Shown: in pieces, positions 52,396-61,148 of the stretch
Layout: each line of letters begins with the position of its first letter
Position numbering within the stretch: the first letter of the stretch is position 1
DNA from: Pontiellaceae bacterium B12227
GTDB lineage: Bacteria; Verrucomicrobiota; Kiritimatiellia; Kiritimatiellales; Pontiellaceae
DNA: 64,000 nt
Assembly (NCBI GenBank): GCA_029432775.1
Contig: JAROAZ010000020.1
Span: 1 to 64,000 of the forward strand
Reading direction: 5' to 3'
The notes under the pieces: model-generated
The model's input: the letters and a program-made list of their open reading frames with translations, nothing else
Told to the model about the DNA's origin: nothing
Database searches by the model: none
Program-made: the position numbers and the translations under genes

Positions 52396-54789
52396 TTATT
52401 CCACAATCAGTTTTATAAACTTCTTCGCATCGGCAGTTCCGATGGTTTCGCTATTTTCGAGGAAGTCACCGCTGATCGAGCCGGAGCTGACGTTGATTAC
52501 CGCGCCCGTTGCCCAGGTGCCAGTGGTCAGGCTGTCGGTGGTGAGAACTCTGGCTTTCAGGCCGTCTTCGGCACCCAGCGTCCAGAAGACATAGTCGCCG
52601 GTGGAAGCATCGAATACCGGCTGCGTTCCAACATGGTCGCCATCGAGAGGCTCGCCGCCAAAGATATATTCGCCCCAGTTGTCCAGCGCGTCGTTGTCCG
52701 GGTTTTCGCCCATTCCGCCAACACCCTTCTCTGTTGCCCATTCTTCGTATCCAGAAGCTCCAGCCGGTGCGGCATATGCGGCGAAGTGACGCATTCTTGT
52801 GCCATACCACGCTGATGATGCTCCGTTGACTTCGGCATAGTAGCCGACGGAAACGACGTTCTCCATATCGATGGTCGTTGGAGTCGCGGCAATAACCGGA
52901 TTGTCGCCGGCATGCGGAGTGTATTCATACCAAGTCATGCCATCGGTATATTGAATTATGCCATCCGTGTAGGCCGTGGTCAGTGCGGTGGCCTCGCTGG
53001 CAAACCAGTCGCCGTTGCTCTTTTCAATGACAATGCGGTAGTTGCCATCGCTGAAGGCGGCATTGAAGCCTTGGATTTCAATGGAAACACCCATGAGCGT
53101 GGTGGCCGTTTCGTCCAGATAGTTTTCCCACACCACCATGTGCTGCTGGTTGGTTTGGTTCCGGTTGACCTGGATTCGATCTCCGGTCCAGTCGTCGTCT
53201 ATCGTGAGGCTCTGCACCGATCCTGCGGCATAGCCGGCAAAGTTAAAGACCGGCGATTTGTCCGTATTGTTCGGATAGTAGTCCGGTCCCACTGTGGGAT
53301 TGGACTCCGTGCCTGCTACGTAGGTGGAGGATTCGCCGGACACGCCGACGTCGTTCGTGGTGATATCAGTCGATCCGCCAGCGGCTCCCCACTGCACAAT
53401 CTTAGTCGATACGGGCCCCGGAGTTGCAGAAGCCTTGAAATAACGGGTCTGGTGCGAATTCCATCCGCCGGACGAGTTGGTAAATACATTAAAACTTCCG
53501 ACCGTGACAATATCGTCCATCGTGATGAACGTTGCATTGGATGCAAAGGTGACACTGTCAATATCCTGATAGGGATTGAAGGCATACCAATCGATGGAGT
53601 CCGGATAGTTCTCTTCATAGAGTTCCCAGCCGCCGGTAGTCGCAACAGGCGCGCTGGCATACCAATCGCCGGTACCCTTCTCGATCACCCAGCGGAAGTC
53701 GGAATAGTCATCGCCAAGCGATTTGCTTCTTCTTGTTGACGTTGCCAGATAGTCCAGCGTGTGATTATCGAGCATGAAGTTTTCCCACGCCAGCATCATG
53801 CGGTATTCCTTCTGGTTCTTGGCCGACTCGATGCTATCGCCATCACTGCCGCCTTCCAACACGCGCTTAGTATTGGCCGTGGCCGATGCCACTTGATTGA
53901 ATATAGGCGTGCGGTCAACGGCACTGGAATAGTAGCTGTCGCCAATCGCAGGATTGCACTCGCTTCCCGCAACATAGGACCCTAGCGATAGTGCAAAGTT
54001 TTGATTGTTGGTCACAATGGCGGTGTCGCCACCGGGCTCGCCCCACTGCACGACCGTCGGCCCTGGAAGCGGGATCAAAGCGACATAACTGGAGGTCACC
54101 GAAAAATCATCGATCACCCGATTGGTGGTCTTTGTGGTGTCTTCGTTGCGCGAAGAGCTGATCCCCACCTTGATTGTGGAATTGGTGAAGAATGACTCAG
54201 TTGTCTTGATGGCACTCGCACTCGTTTCAACCGTTACACCACTGGTCAGATTGGAAAGACTGAAGGTCGCCGACCAGGAATTGGTGAAGTGCCCTTTGCT
54301 GAGACTGCATGTATACAGGCAGGCCTCGCCAGTCAGATCGTTGCTGCTCAAGCCCAGCACGGATTCATTGAACGGCTTCCAGCCATAGGGTGTATTTTCC
54401 GTGTCCTTCATGGACAGTGCGTAGCCTGTGGCGCCAGAACGCGACAGATAGATGCGCGGCCCGCCACTGAACTGGAAGCTGAATACATCATTTCCACCAT
54501 TAGTGGGGTTGGTTTCATCGAACGAAAATACGGCAGAAAGCGTATAGATATTGTCCGTAGCTGCATCAATCAGATCCGGGGCATACGAGCTCTGCCACTG
54601 ATTTGAAGAAATGGCCACCTTCTCGCCTGCCACCGTATTACCATCGTTCCCGGTCCATCCGTTCTGTCCGCTAAGCACACCATTCGTATAGCCGCTGGCC
54701 AACGAAAAGTCATACGTCACCGCCTGCACAGAGGCTGCCAGCATCAGGCCTGCACCCAATGCGAATGTTGTTATATTTCTGTTCTTCAT
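52396..54789 (-). CDS. secreted protein with two copies of a QWG module and EF-hand-like tail
   Basis: This roughly 797-residue protein has a signal peptide (MKNRNITTFALGAGLMLAASVQA) and an N-terminal concanavalin-like region (about 25-240). Two homologous modules of about 200 residues follow, opening TVVQWGEPGGDTAIVTN and KIVQWGAAGGSTDITTN. Each has NP-x2-G-x2-YY, an FN, a WENY/WENF, a K-x2-GDW(Y/F)AS and a WY-x(F/Y)-x-P. The same module occurs once in the clan-A-like hydrolase at 45506. The tail has NPDNDALDNWGEYIFGGEP, an EF-hand-like loop, and ends KFIKLIVE. There is no catalytic motif, so a substrate-binding role is inferred. The ATG at 54789 has GAGGAG upstream. Confidence 0.65.
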   Translation of the reverse strand: MKNRNITTFALGAGLMLAASVQAVTYDFSLASGYTNGVLSGQNGWTGNDGNTVAGEKVAISSNQWQSSYAPDLIDAATDNIYTLSAVFSFDETNPTNGGNDVFSFQFSGGPRIYLSRSGATGYALSMKDTENTPYGWKPFNESVLGLSSNDLTGEACLYTCSLSKGHFTNSWSATFSLSNLTSGVTVETSASAIKTTESFFTNSTIKVGISSSRNEDTTKTTNRVIDDFSVTSSYVALIPLPGPTVVQWGEPGGDTAIVTNNQNFALSLGSYVAGSECNPAIGDSYYSSAVDRTPIFNQVASATANTKRVLEGGSDGDSIESAKNQKEYRMMLAWENFMLDNHTLDYLATSTRRSKSLGDDYSDFRWVIEKGTGDWYASAPVATTGGWELYEENYPDSIDWYAFNPYQDIDSVTFASNATFITMDDIVTVGSFNVFTNSSGGWNSHQTRYFKASATPGPVSTKIVQWGAAGGSTDITTNDVGVSGESSTYVAGTESNPTVGPDYYPNNTDKSPVFNFAGYAAGSVQSLTIDDDWTGDRIQVNRNQTNQQHMVVWENYLDETATTLMGVSIEIQGFNAAFSDGNYRIVIEKSNGDWFASEATALTTAYTDGIIQYTDGMTWYEYTPHAGDNPVIAATPTTIDMENVVSVGYYAEVNGASSAWYGTRMRHFAAYAAPAGASGYEEWATEKGVGGMGENPDNDALDNWGEYIFGGEPLDGDHVGTQPVFDASTGDYVFWTLGAEDGLKARVLTTDSLTTGTWATGAVINVSSGSISGDFLENSETIGTADAKKFIKLIVE

Positions 54790-54921
54790 CCTGTAACTCC
54801 TCATGGTTAATTACATCCGGTCCCCTTCCGGTTCATCCGCCGAAAGACAGGCATCGGGTTCATTTCCCCTTACCTGATGATTGCATAAAAACTTAAAGCA
54901 CAAATACATTCTATACATGAT

Positions 54922-54942
54922 ATCGCATTTAAAATATGCGAT
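54922..54942. promoter_or_regulatory. inverted repeat ATCGCAT...ATGCGAT in a divergent promoter region
   Basis: Perfect seven-base arms with a seven-base AT spacer, in the gap between the secreted-protein gene and the PhoD-like gene. An extra ATCGCATTT half-site lies at about 54993. Wording is similar to GCATATTAAATATTGC before the regulator gene. It may be an operator of the locus regulator; inference only. Confidence 0.45.
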
Positions 54943-55076
54943 TTTGCCACACCGGTTTTCCAGCGGACTCAGAATCAACCATTGCCCGGCCATCGCATTT
55001 GTATACTTTGTCCACATTTTAATTCCCCATTCGTTTAATGCTTGATTGCACGGCCCTGTGCCGTAACAAGGATTGT

Positions 55077-56552
55077 ATGAAAAGAAGAAATTTTATCTCT
55101 AACGTCACCGTGCTCTCTCTCGGCGCAGCCGGAACCCCCTTCATTTCCTTCGGTGAATTGCCCCATCATAAGCTGATGAGTAAAGGCGACCTGCAAACCA
55201 GCCTGAAAATTTTCAATCTTTGGGACGTGCAGCCGACCGAAAAACAGGCGCTTCTGATCAAAGCCGATGAAATCCTGCGGCCGAACCGCGCCGGTTCATT
55301 TGCCGACCTCTCAGACGATCCCGAATTTCAGGCCATGGCCCGAAGCGCCGGGCTCACCCACCTGGGCGGCCCCATGCTTGGAAACATTTCTGAAACCGGC
55401 GCAGACCTTTGGATCCGCACCTTAAAACCGGCGCAGGTTTCGGTGGAACTGGATGGAAACGTTTTCGGTCCCGTGGCCACAACCATAGAAAGCAACCTCT
55501 CCGCTGTGGTTCCAATCATTGGAATGAAGCCCGGCCGTGATTATCCTTATAAGGTGCTGATCGACGGCAACCCCGCGCGCATTCCGGCAACTTCCAGGCT
55601 CCGGACCGTTCCGGGGAAAAACACTCGCATCGCCTTCGGAAGCTGTTGGCACCGTTGGGGATTGAACCACCCGCAGATGGATCTGCTCCGGGAGCGCCGC
55701 CCCCATGCGTTGCTCGCCATCGGCGACATTGCGGTGCAGGATCGGAGCGGCCACATCGGATTGACCACCCACGACTTTCTCATGCGCGACCTCACGCCCC
55801 GTTGGAACGACTTTGTGGCAACCGTCCCGGTTTATTCCGGATGGGACGACCACGACTACTGTGCAAACGATAAATGGAACACCTCTTCAAAATTCAGTGC
55901 CGCCGATCGTTCCAATGTTCGGAAAGCCTTCACCCAGTCGTGGGTGAACCCCCAGTACGGCCTGAACGGTAAAAGCACCTTTCTCCGCACCCGTATCGGC
56001 CCGTGCGACATCATCATGACCGACAACCGGTTCGCCCGCAAAAAGAACGGCCGCTACCTCGGCGAAGAGCAGCACGAATGGCTGAAAGAGCAGTTGCTCG
56101 ACTGCAAAGGCCCGTTCATCATTCTCTCCTGCGGCACCATGTGGTCCGACTATGTATCCAACGGCAAAGACTCCTGGGGCAAATACGATCAGGCCGGACG
56201 CGAAGAAATCTTCAAGCTGATTGAAGAGCATCAGATTAAGGGCGTTCTGCTTATTTCCGGCGACCGCCACGGTGCGCGCGGTTTCACGCTGCCCCGCCCC
56301 GGCGGCTTCAACTTCTACGAGTTCGGCGGTGCCTGCTTCGGCGGTCGCATCGGGCCGCCCGCAAAAGATCCAAACTGGACCACCCAGCTCTACGGCATTG
56401 CAGCTCAATATGCCTTCAGCGAATTTGAATTTAATACCACAAAACCCGACCCCGAAGTCACCTTCCGCCTCACCGGCGAAAAGGGAAACCGGATTCACGA
56501 GCTGACGTTAACCCGCAGCCAGCTCACACCGCCGGAAAGGACCCGCTCATGA
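55077..56552 (+). CDS. PhoD-like metallophosphatase with Tat signal
   Basis: This 491-residue protein resembles the PhoD (alkaline phosphatase D) family of calcium/iron-dependent phosphodiesterases. It begins with a Tat-type signal ([18 protein letters not shown]). A fibronectin-like N-terminal part (about 90-185; [20 protein letters not shown]) is followed by the metallophosphatase: [34 protein letters not shown] and [12 protein letters not shown]. Start at the ATG at 55077. Its stop overlaps the ATG of the next sulfatase by four bases, so they are translated together. In a carbohydrate locus the substrate may be other than phosphate esters; that is open. Confidence 0.85.
   Translation: MKRRNFISNVTVLSLGAAGTPFISFGELPHHKLMSKGDLQTSLKIFNLWDVQPTEKQALLIKADEILRPNRAGSFADLSDDPEFQAMARSAGLTHLGGPMLGNISETGADLWIRTLKPAQVSVELDGNVFGPVATTIESNLSAVVPIIGMKPGRDYPYKVLIDGNPARIPATSRLRTVPGKNTRIAFGSCWHRWGLNHPQMDLLRERRPHALLAIGDIAVQDRSGHIGLTTHDFLMRDLTPRWNDFVATVPVYSGWDDHDYCANDKWNTSSKFSAADRSNVRKAFTQSWVNPQYGLNGKSTFLRTRIGPCDIIMTDNRFARKKNGRYLGEEQHEWLKEQLLDCKGPFIILSCGTMWSDYVSNGKDSWGKYDQAGREEIFKLIEEHQIKGVLLISGDRHGARGFTLPRPGGFNFYEFGGACFGGRIGPPAKDPNWTTQLYGIAAQYAFSEFEFNTTKPDPEVTFRLTGEKGNRIHELTLTRSQLTPPERTRS
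55510..55524. repeat. iterated palindrome, exact copy in the PhoD-like gene
   Basis: TTCCAA-TCA-TTGGAA; plus-strand codons V-P-I-I-G-M. A one-mismatch copy lies at 55910-55924 (S-N-V-R-K). Confidence 0.85.
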
Positions 56553-57946
56553 AAAAATGGATAGGCATCGGCCTGCTTGCCGCAACAACCGTACTGGCAA
56601 ACCCGAAAAACGTACTACTGATCTGCATCGACGATCTCCGGCCTGAACTGAACTCGTTCGGGGTGGACTATATTCACTCGCCGAACATCGACAAACTGGC
56701 CGAAAGCGGGCGCCCTTTTATCCGGCACTATGTAAACGCGCCCAGCTGCGGTCCCTCCCGCTGCACCCTGCTGACCGGCCGCTACGGAGCCCCGGCGAAC
56801 GATGCCCTCTTTAAACGGGCGGCACAGTTTGCCAAAGCCCCGGAATCCGTCCCGCCGAGCATGCCGGAATGGTTCCGCACCCATGGCTACACCACCGTCT
56901 CTGTCGGCAAAGTTTCCCACCATCCCGGCGGACGCGGCGGCCCCGACTGGAACGACAACTCGAAAATTGAACTGCCCAACGGCTGGGACCGTCACCTCAT
57001 GCCCGTTGGTGAATGGCAGCACCCGCGCGGAGCCATGCACGGCCTCGCCCACGGCGAAATACGAAACAAGCCCGGTGAGATGGATCTGTTCCAATCTTCG
57101 GAAGGTCCGGACACCATCTATCCCGACGGCCTGATCGCCGACGAAGGAATTAAACAGCTCGAAGAACTCGCGCAGGCAGACCAACCCTTCTTCCTGGCCG
57201 TCGGCCTCATCAAGCCCCACCTGCCGTTCGGCGCGCCGGCGGAATATATGAAACCGTATGAAGGCAAACCCCTTCCCCCCATCCCCCATCCCCGAAAACC
57301 GACCGGCAAAACCACCTGGCACGGCTCCGGTGAGTTCATGAAATATAACCGATGGGGAAAAGATCCGCGCAAAAACGATGCATTTGCCGAAGAAGTCCGC
57401 CGCCACTACGCCGCCTGTGTCACCTATGCCGACAAACACGTTGGCGACCTCATGGCCGCTCTAAAAAAATCCGGGGCGGCGCAGGATACCATCGTCATCA
57501 TCTGGGGCGACCACGGCTGGCACCTGGGAGAACATGCCATCTGGGGCAAACACAGCCTTTTCGAAGAATCCCTGCACTCCCCGCTGATCATTTCCTATCC
57601 CGGCATTGGAAACCCCGGCATACCATCCGGGGCCGTGGTTGAGACGCTCGACATCTTCCCGACCCTGTGCCAGCTGACCGAAGTTCCAATGCCTGGATTT
57701 ATTCAAGGCGAATCGCTGGTTCCAATGCTTGGAAATCCCGACGCGGAAGGTCACTGCGCATTGGCTTACAAGGGGGGAATATACACCTTACGAACCGATC
57801 AATATCGCTTCACCCTTCACGGCAACGGCCACGTGGAGCTTTACGACCACACCTCACCCGAAAAGGAAATGTTGAATGTGGCGGAAAAACATCCTGAGCT
57901 CGTTAAAAAACTGACCGCTCAACTCAAGGCGAAAAAAAACGGATGA
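56549..57946 (+). CDS. secreted sulfatase, family S1, iduronate-2-sulfatase-like
   Basis: This 465-residue sulfatase has a short signal peptide (to about Ala17), [18 protein letters not shown] with the metal-binding Asp pair, and the formylglycine motif C67-G-P-S-R followed by CTLLTGRYG. Gly at the second position, and the IDDLRPEL start, fit the branch near iduronate-2-sulfatases rather than the two CTPSR enzymes in the window. [23 protein letters not shown] is well kept. It overlaps the PhoD-like gene by four bases (ATGA). An exact and two variant palindromes lie in it. Confidence 0.93.
   Translation: MKKWIGIGLLAATTVLANPKNVLLICIDDLRPELNSFGVDYIHSPNIDKLAESGRPFIRHYVNAPSCGPSRCTLLTGRYGAPANDALFKRAAQFAKAPESVPPSMPEWFRTHGYTTVSVGKVSHHPGGRGGPDWNDNSKIELPNGWDRHLMPVGEWQHPRGAMHGLAHGEIRNKPGEMDLFQSSEGPDTIYPDGLIADEGIKQLEELAQADQPFFLAVGLIKPHLPFGAPAEYMKPYEGKPLPPIPHPRKPTGKTTWHGSGEFMKYNRWGKDPRKNDAFAEEVRRHYAACVTYADKHVGDLMAALKKSGAAQDTIVIIWGDHGWHLGEHAIWGKHSLFEESLHSPLIISYPGIGNPGIPSGAVVETLDIFPTLCQLTEVPMPGFIQGESLVPMLGNPDAEGHCALAYKGGIYTLRTDQYRFTLHGNGHVELYDHTSPEKEMLNVAEKHPELVKKLTAQLKAKKNG
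57720..57734. repeat. iterated palindrome, exact copy in the third sulfatase gene
   Basis: TTCCAA-TGC-TTGGAA; plus-strand codons V-P-M-L-G-N. Variants lie 36 bases upstream (57684-57698) and at 57089-57103. It is the last copy before the right edge of the window. Confidence 0.85.
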
Positions 57947-58103
57947 CCACTTTTCGGGACCCGTTCATCCACAAGGACCCAGTTGCGGATTCAGGAGCGT
58001 TTATAATATCAGGCAGAGGTTATAATGTCGCAGATTCATTCCTGTGCCATTCTTTCAGCAGATGCCAACCCGCATGGATCGAATTAAAGCGAAGGGAAAG
58101 AAA

Positions 58104-58793
58104 ATGACTGCTGACAAACCTCTGCTCTTATATGAAGAAATTATGCTGCTGGCCCTGCGCGACGAAAAAGGCACCATGTCCGCCCAATATCCGGAACAAA
58201 TGGTGGCAGGAGCCATCTTGGCAGAACTGCTGCTCGACCGGCGTATTTCGGTTGCAGATAACCGCAAACAATTAGTAGATGTTCAAAACCATACGTTAAC
58301 AGGCGATCCGATTATTGACCAAAGCCTGAAGTTGATCGCATCGGCCAAACGGCGGGCCTCGTTGAAAACCTGGGTAACCCGGCTGGCAGGCATGAAAGGA
58401 CTCCGGCACAGCGTGGCCCGTCAGCTATGCCACCGGGGCATTCTACGGGCGGATGAAGACACGGTTTTGTTCATTTTCAAGAGACGCATCTATCCGGAAC
58501 TCAATCCCGTGCCTGAAAAAGAAATTATCAACCGTCTGCACACGGCCATATTTACCGATTCCAATCAGCTTGATCCCCGCACCATTGTGCTGGTTTCGCT
58601 GGCCGGTGGCAGCGAACTGCTGAATCAGACCTTCGGGCGCAGAGAGATTAAATCCCGGAAAAAACGAATCGAACACATCGTGAACGGTGAACTGACCGGA
58701 AAAGCGACCAAAGAAGTCATTGCAGCCTGTCAGGCCGCGATAATGGTTGCCGTCATCATGCCGGCCATGATGGTCAGCACCATTCAAAGCTGA
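58104..58793 (+). CDS. GPP34 (Golgi phosphoprotein 3)-family protein
   Basis: This 229-residue protein has the GPP34 helical fold: LLLYEEIMLLALRDEKG at the start, GAILAELLLDRRI, a block with WVTRLAGMKGLRHSVARQLCHRGIL, FKRRIYPELNPVPEKEI and a final helical hairpin. Eukaryotic GPP34 (GOLPH3/Vps74) binds phosphoinositide and glycosyltransferase tails; bacterial members, known best in actinomycetes, have no settled function. Start at the ATG at 58104 with AAGGGAAAG upstream; the frame is open from 58044. It stands within the polysaccharide locus, downstream of the third sulfatase. Confidence 0.85.
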   Translation: MTADKPLLLYEEIMLLALRDEKGTMSAQYPEQMVAGAILAELLLDRRISVADNRKQLVDVQNHTLTGDPIIDQSLKLIASAKRRASLKTWVTRLAGMKGLRHSVARQLCHRGILRADEDTVLFIFKRRIYPELNPVPEKEIINRLHTAIFTDSNQLDPRTIVLVSLAGGSELLNQTFGRREIKSRKKRIEHIVNGELTGKATKEVIAACQAAIMVAVIMPAMMVSTIQS

Positions 58794-59015
58794 TCCGTCC
58801 AACAGCATAATGAGACAGAAACAGGGCTCTATTTGCACAGTGGCCGGTATGCCGTCCACTGGTTTCCAGCTGCACAGGGCGACAATATAACGCATTTCTT
58901 TTACGTGATGTAGTATAGTTTTAATCCCCCCCTTCAGTTACCTTTTTCAGCACATAGGGATATGAAGTGTACTTGGGTTCCCCTGTGTAATAGAGAATTG
59001 AAAGGGTTAGGGTTT

Positions 59016-60848
59016 ATGAAAACACTTATTTCCTGCGTCGCCGTTCTGGGCACGCTGGCCGCCGAAGCGCGGGTTATTAATGTTGCGGAACACGGCATTG
59101 TGCCGGGCAAAGATGCAACGTATGCATTAAATCGGCTGATTGAGTCCGTCAGCTCCGAAGACGGCATCACATTGAGCTTTCCGAAAGGCCAATACGATTT
59201 CCATTTTGAAAATGCGGTCGAAATGCACCGGGCCGTCGCCAACCACGACAACGGCCTGAAACGAATGATTTTCCCCATCTTCGGAAACAAAAATATCACC
59301 ATTGATGGCAACGGTTCCCTGTTTATGATGCATGGGCGTGTGGTGCCCTTCACCATTGAAAGTGTCGACGGCATTACCCTGAAAAACTTTTCCATCGACT
59401 GGAAACAGTCGTTCCATGCCGAGCTCAAGTGCATTGAGCGGGATGTAGCAAAAAATGCGGCAACCTTCGAGCTGGATGAAGAACTATACCCCCACAAAAT
59501 CAAGCATGGTCAACTGATCTTTGATCGCATGGGCCAGGAAGACCGTATTGGCGCCAATATGGTTTGGGACCCGGAAACACGGGCCCCGATCTACGACACG
59601 AATCGTTATGCACTGAATTCCTGGAAGGCAGTCAAAGTTTCAAAGCCGGGAAAAAACAAGATCAAGCTGGAAGGCTGCTTTAAAAAAGAGCCGCCGCCGA
59701 TCGGCACCATCACAGTCGTCTACGGCGAGCATCCGACCAGCCGCCTCTGCCCGGCGATTCACGTCACCAACTCGAAAGATCTGAAGATTGAAAACGTCAC
59801 CGTGCATGAGGCCGGCGGCATGGGCCTGATTGTTGAGCGCACCGAAAACATCACATTGGACGGCATGAAGGTGACCTCCAATAAAGACCGCATTGTTTCC
59901 ACCCGTGCCGATGCCACTCACTACATCGGCTGCAAAGGAACGATCAAAGTTGAAAACTGCGTGTTTGAGCACATGCTCGATGATGCCATCAATGTGCACG
60001 GCGCCTACGTTCCGGTGGCCGAATATATCGGCAACAACGAATTCATCTGCGATATCAGCCACTTCCAGCAATGGGGTCTGCTCTTCGGGGAACCCGGCGA
60101 TAAGATTGCACTGATGTCCCGCAAGACCGTGCTGCCGTTTTTTGAAACCACTATTAAGGATCTCAAAATCCTGAACGAACATCGTTTCGTCCTAACGGTT
60201 TCCGAACTACCGGAACAGCTTCCTGATGTGCCGCTGTCCGTTGAAAACCTGACCTGGTATCCGGACCTGATCTTCCGCAAGAATATAGTCCGTGAAAACC
60301 GCGCGCGCAGCATTCTGGTCACCACCAAAGGAAAAGTGCTGATCGAGAATAACTATCTCTCCTCCCAGATGCACGGCATCCTGATTGAAGGCGACAACAA
60401 CAAATGGTACGAATCCGGCGCCGTTGAAGATGTCATCATCCGAAACAACGAATTCGTGAATATCGGCTATGCGAAAACAGAGCGTTACCCCCTGCTTGCA
60501 TCACCGCTGTTTACTTCCGACCAGCACATGGGCGAAGGCCGCTACCACCGCAATATCGACTTTGTCGACAACACCATCAAGAGCTTCAACGGCCTGATGG
60601 TCAAGGCCTGCTCCGTTGAAGGCCTGAAGATTTCCGGCAACCGGATGATCTTCAGCGAGGATTATCCCCAGGCCGACGAAGGCGATGCGATCAAACTGGA
60701 ATACTGCGACAAAGTGACGATTTCCAAAAACACGGCCGATGGATTCGACTCGCTGGTGATCAGCCAGACTGCCGACACGGAAAACGTGAAGATCAAGAAG
60801 AATGCAGGATTCGCCAAGGCGGAACCGATGAAAACCGCGCAGAACTGA
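59016..60848 (+). CDS. GH110-type alpha-1,3-galactosidase, right-handed beta-helix, copy 2
   Basis: This 610-residue secreted protein has a short signal peptide (to about Ala17) and the same GH110 outline as the gene at 42230: VANHDNGLKRMIFPIFG, IDGNGSLFMMHGRVVPF, NFSIDWKQ, a catalytic MLDDAINVHG and C-terminal beta-helix rungs (IRNNEFVNIG, IDFVDNTIKSFNG, ISGNRMIF). The Asp-Asp of MLDDAINVHG corresponds to the pair described as catalytic in marine GH110. The two copies differ widely elsewhere, so they may act on differently sulfated ends. GGGTTAGGGTTT precedes the ATG. A terminator follows. Confidence 0.82.
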   Translation: MKTLISCVAVLGTLAAEARVINVAEHGIVPGKDATYALNRLIESVSSEDGITLSFPKGQYDFHFENAVEMHRAVANHDNGLKRMIFPIFGNKNITIDGNGSLFMMHGRVVPFTIESVDGITLKNFSIDWKQSFHAELKCIERDVAKNAATFELDEELYPHKIKHGQLIFDRMGQEDRIGANMVWDPETRAPIYDTNRYALNSWKAVKVSKPGKNKIKLEGCFKKEPPPIGTITVVYGEHPTSRLCPAIHVTNSKDLKIENVTVHEAGGMGLIVERTENITLDGMKVTSNKDRIVSTRADATHYIGCKGTIKVENCVFEHMLDDAINVHGAYVPVAEYIGNNEFICDISHFQQWGLLFGEPGDKIALMSRKTVLPFFETTIKDLKILNEHRFVLTVSELPEQLPDVPLSVENLTWYPDLIFRKNIVRENRARSILVTTKGKVLIENNYLSSQMHGILIEGDNNKWYESGAVEDVIIRNNEFVNIGYAKTERYPLLASPLFTSDQHMGEGRYHRNIDFVDNTIKSFNGLMVKACSVEGLKISGNRMIFSEDYPQADEGDAIKLEYCDKVTISKNTADGFDSLVISQTADTENVKIKKNAGFAKAEPMKTAQN

Positions 60849-60872
60849 TCCTTCCTCCGCGTTCAGCAGGCC

Positions 60873-60903
60873 AAACGCCCTCGTATAACGGGGGCGTTTT
60901 TTT
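60873..60903 (+). terminator. terminator after the second GH110 gene
   Basis: Stem AAACGCCC-CGT / ACG-GGGCGTTT with one mismatch and loop ATA, followed by T residues to 60903. Confidence 0.85.
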
Positions 60904-61062
60904 GTCTCCCTTTTTATCAAGTTACTGTTCTGCAACTGCAAAGATAAAGAAACCGCCCGAGTCAGGCGTCGAGCCTCTCTGGCGAAATCACGTATGTCTT
61001 TGGTGTTTGAGCATATTTCATCATGAACACATTATGGTAGTTTAAAGCCGTAAATGGAGGGT

Positions 61063-61130
61063 TATCCGACCTCATGCTGTTACTTGACTGCTTTTTAATC
61101 GAATGGATCAGTCGGTCACGTGGTCGGATA
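61063..61130. promoter_or_regulatory. paired TATCCGACC / GGTCGGATA sites before the last gene
   Basis: Perfect nine-base inverted arms at 61063-61071 and 61122-61130, 50 bases apart. The second arm adjoins GTCGGTCACGTG. They could be two operator half-sites or a long leader stem. A TTGACT at 61084-61089 might be a -35 box. No gene is seen in the rest of the 60904-61148 gap. Confidence 0.45.
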
Positions 61131-61148
61131 TACAAAAAGAGGCCTTTT

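Noticed and set aside
892-57734. LexA-type SOS box as the explanation of the TTCCAA-N3-TTGGAA sites
   Set aside because: Copies are far too many and mostly inside unrelated genes, which does not fit a regulon operator.
892-57734. Recognition site of the local type I restriction enzyme
   Set aside because: Type I targets are asymmetric bipartite sites set by two different recognition domains; a symmetric 6-3-6 site does not fit this HsdS with two unlike domains.
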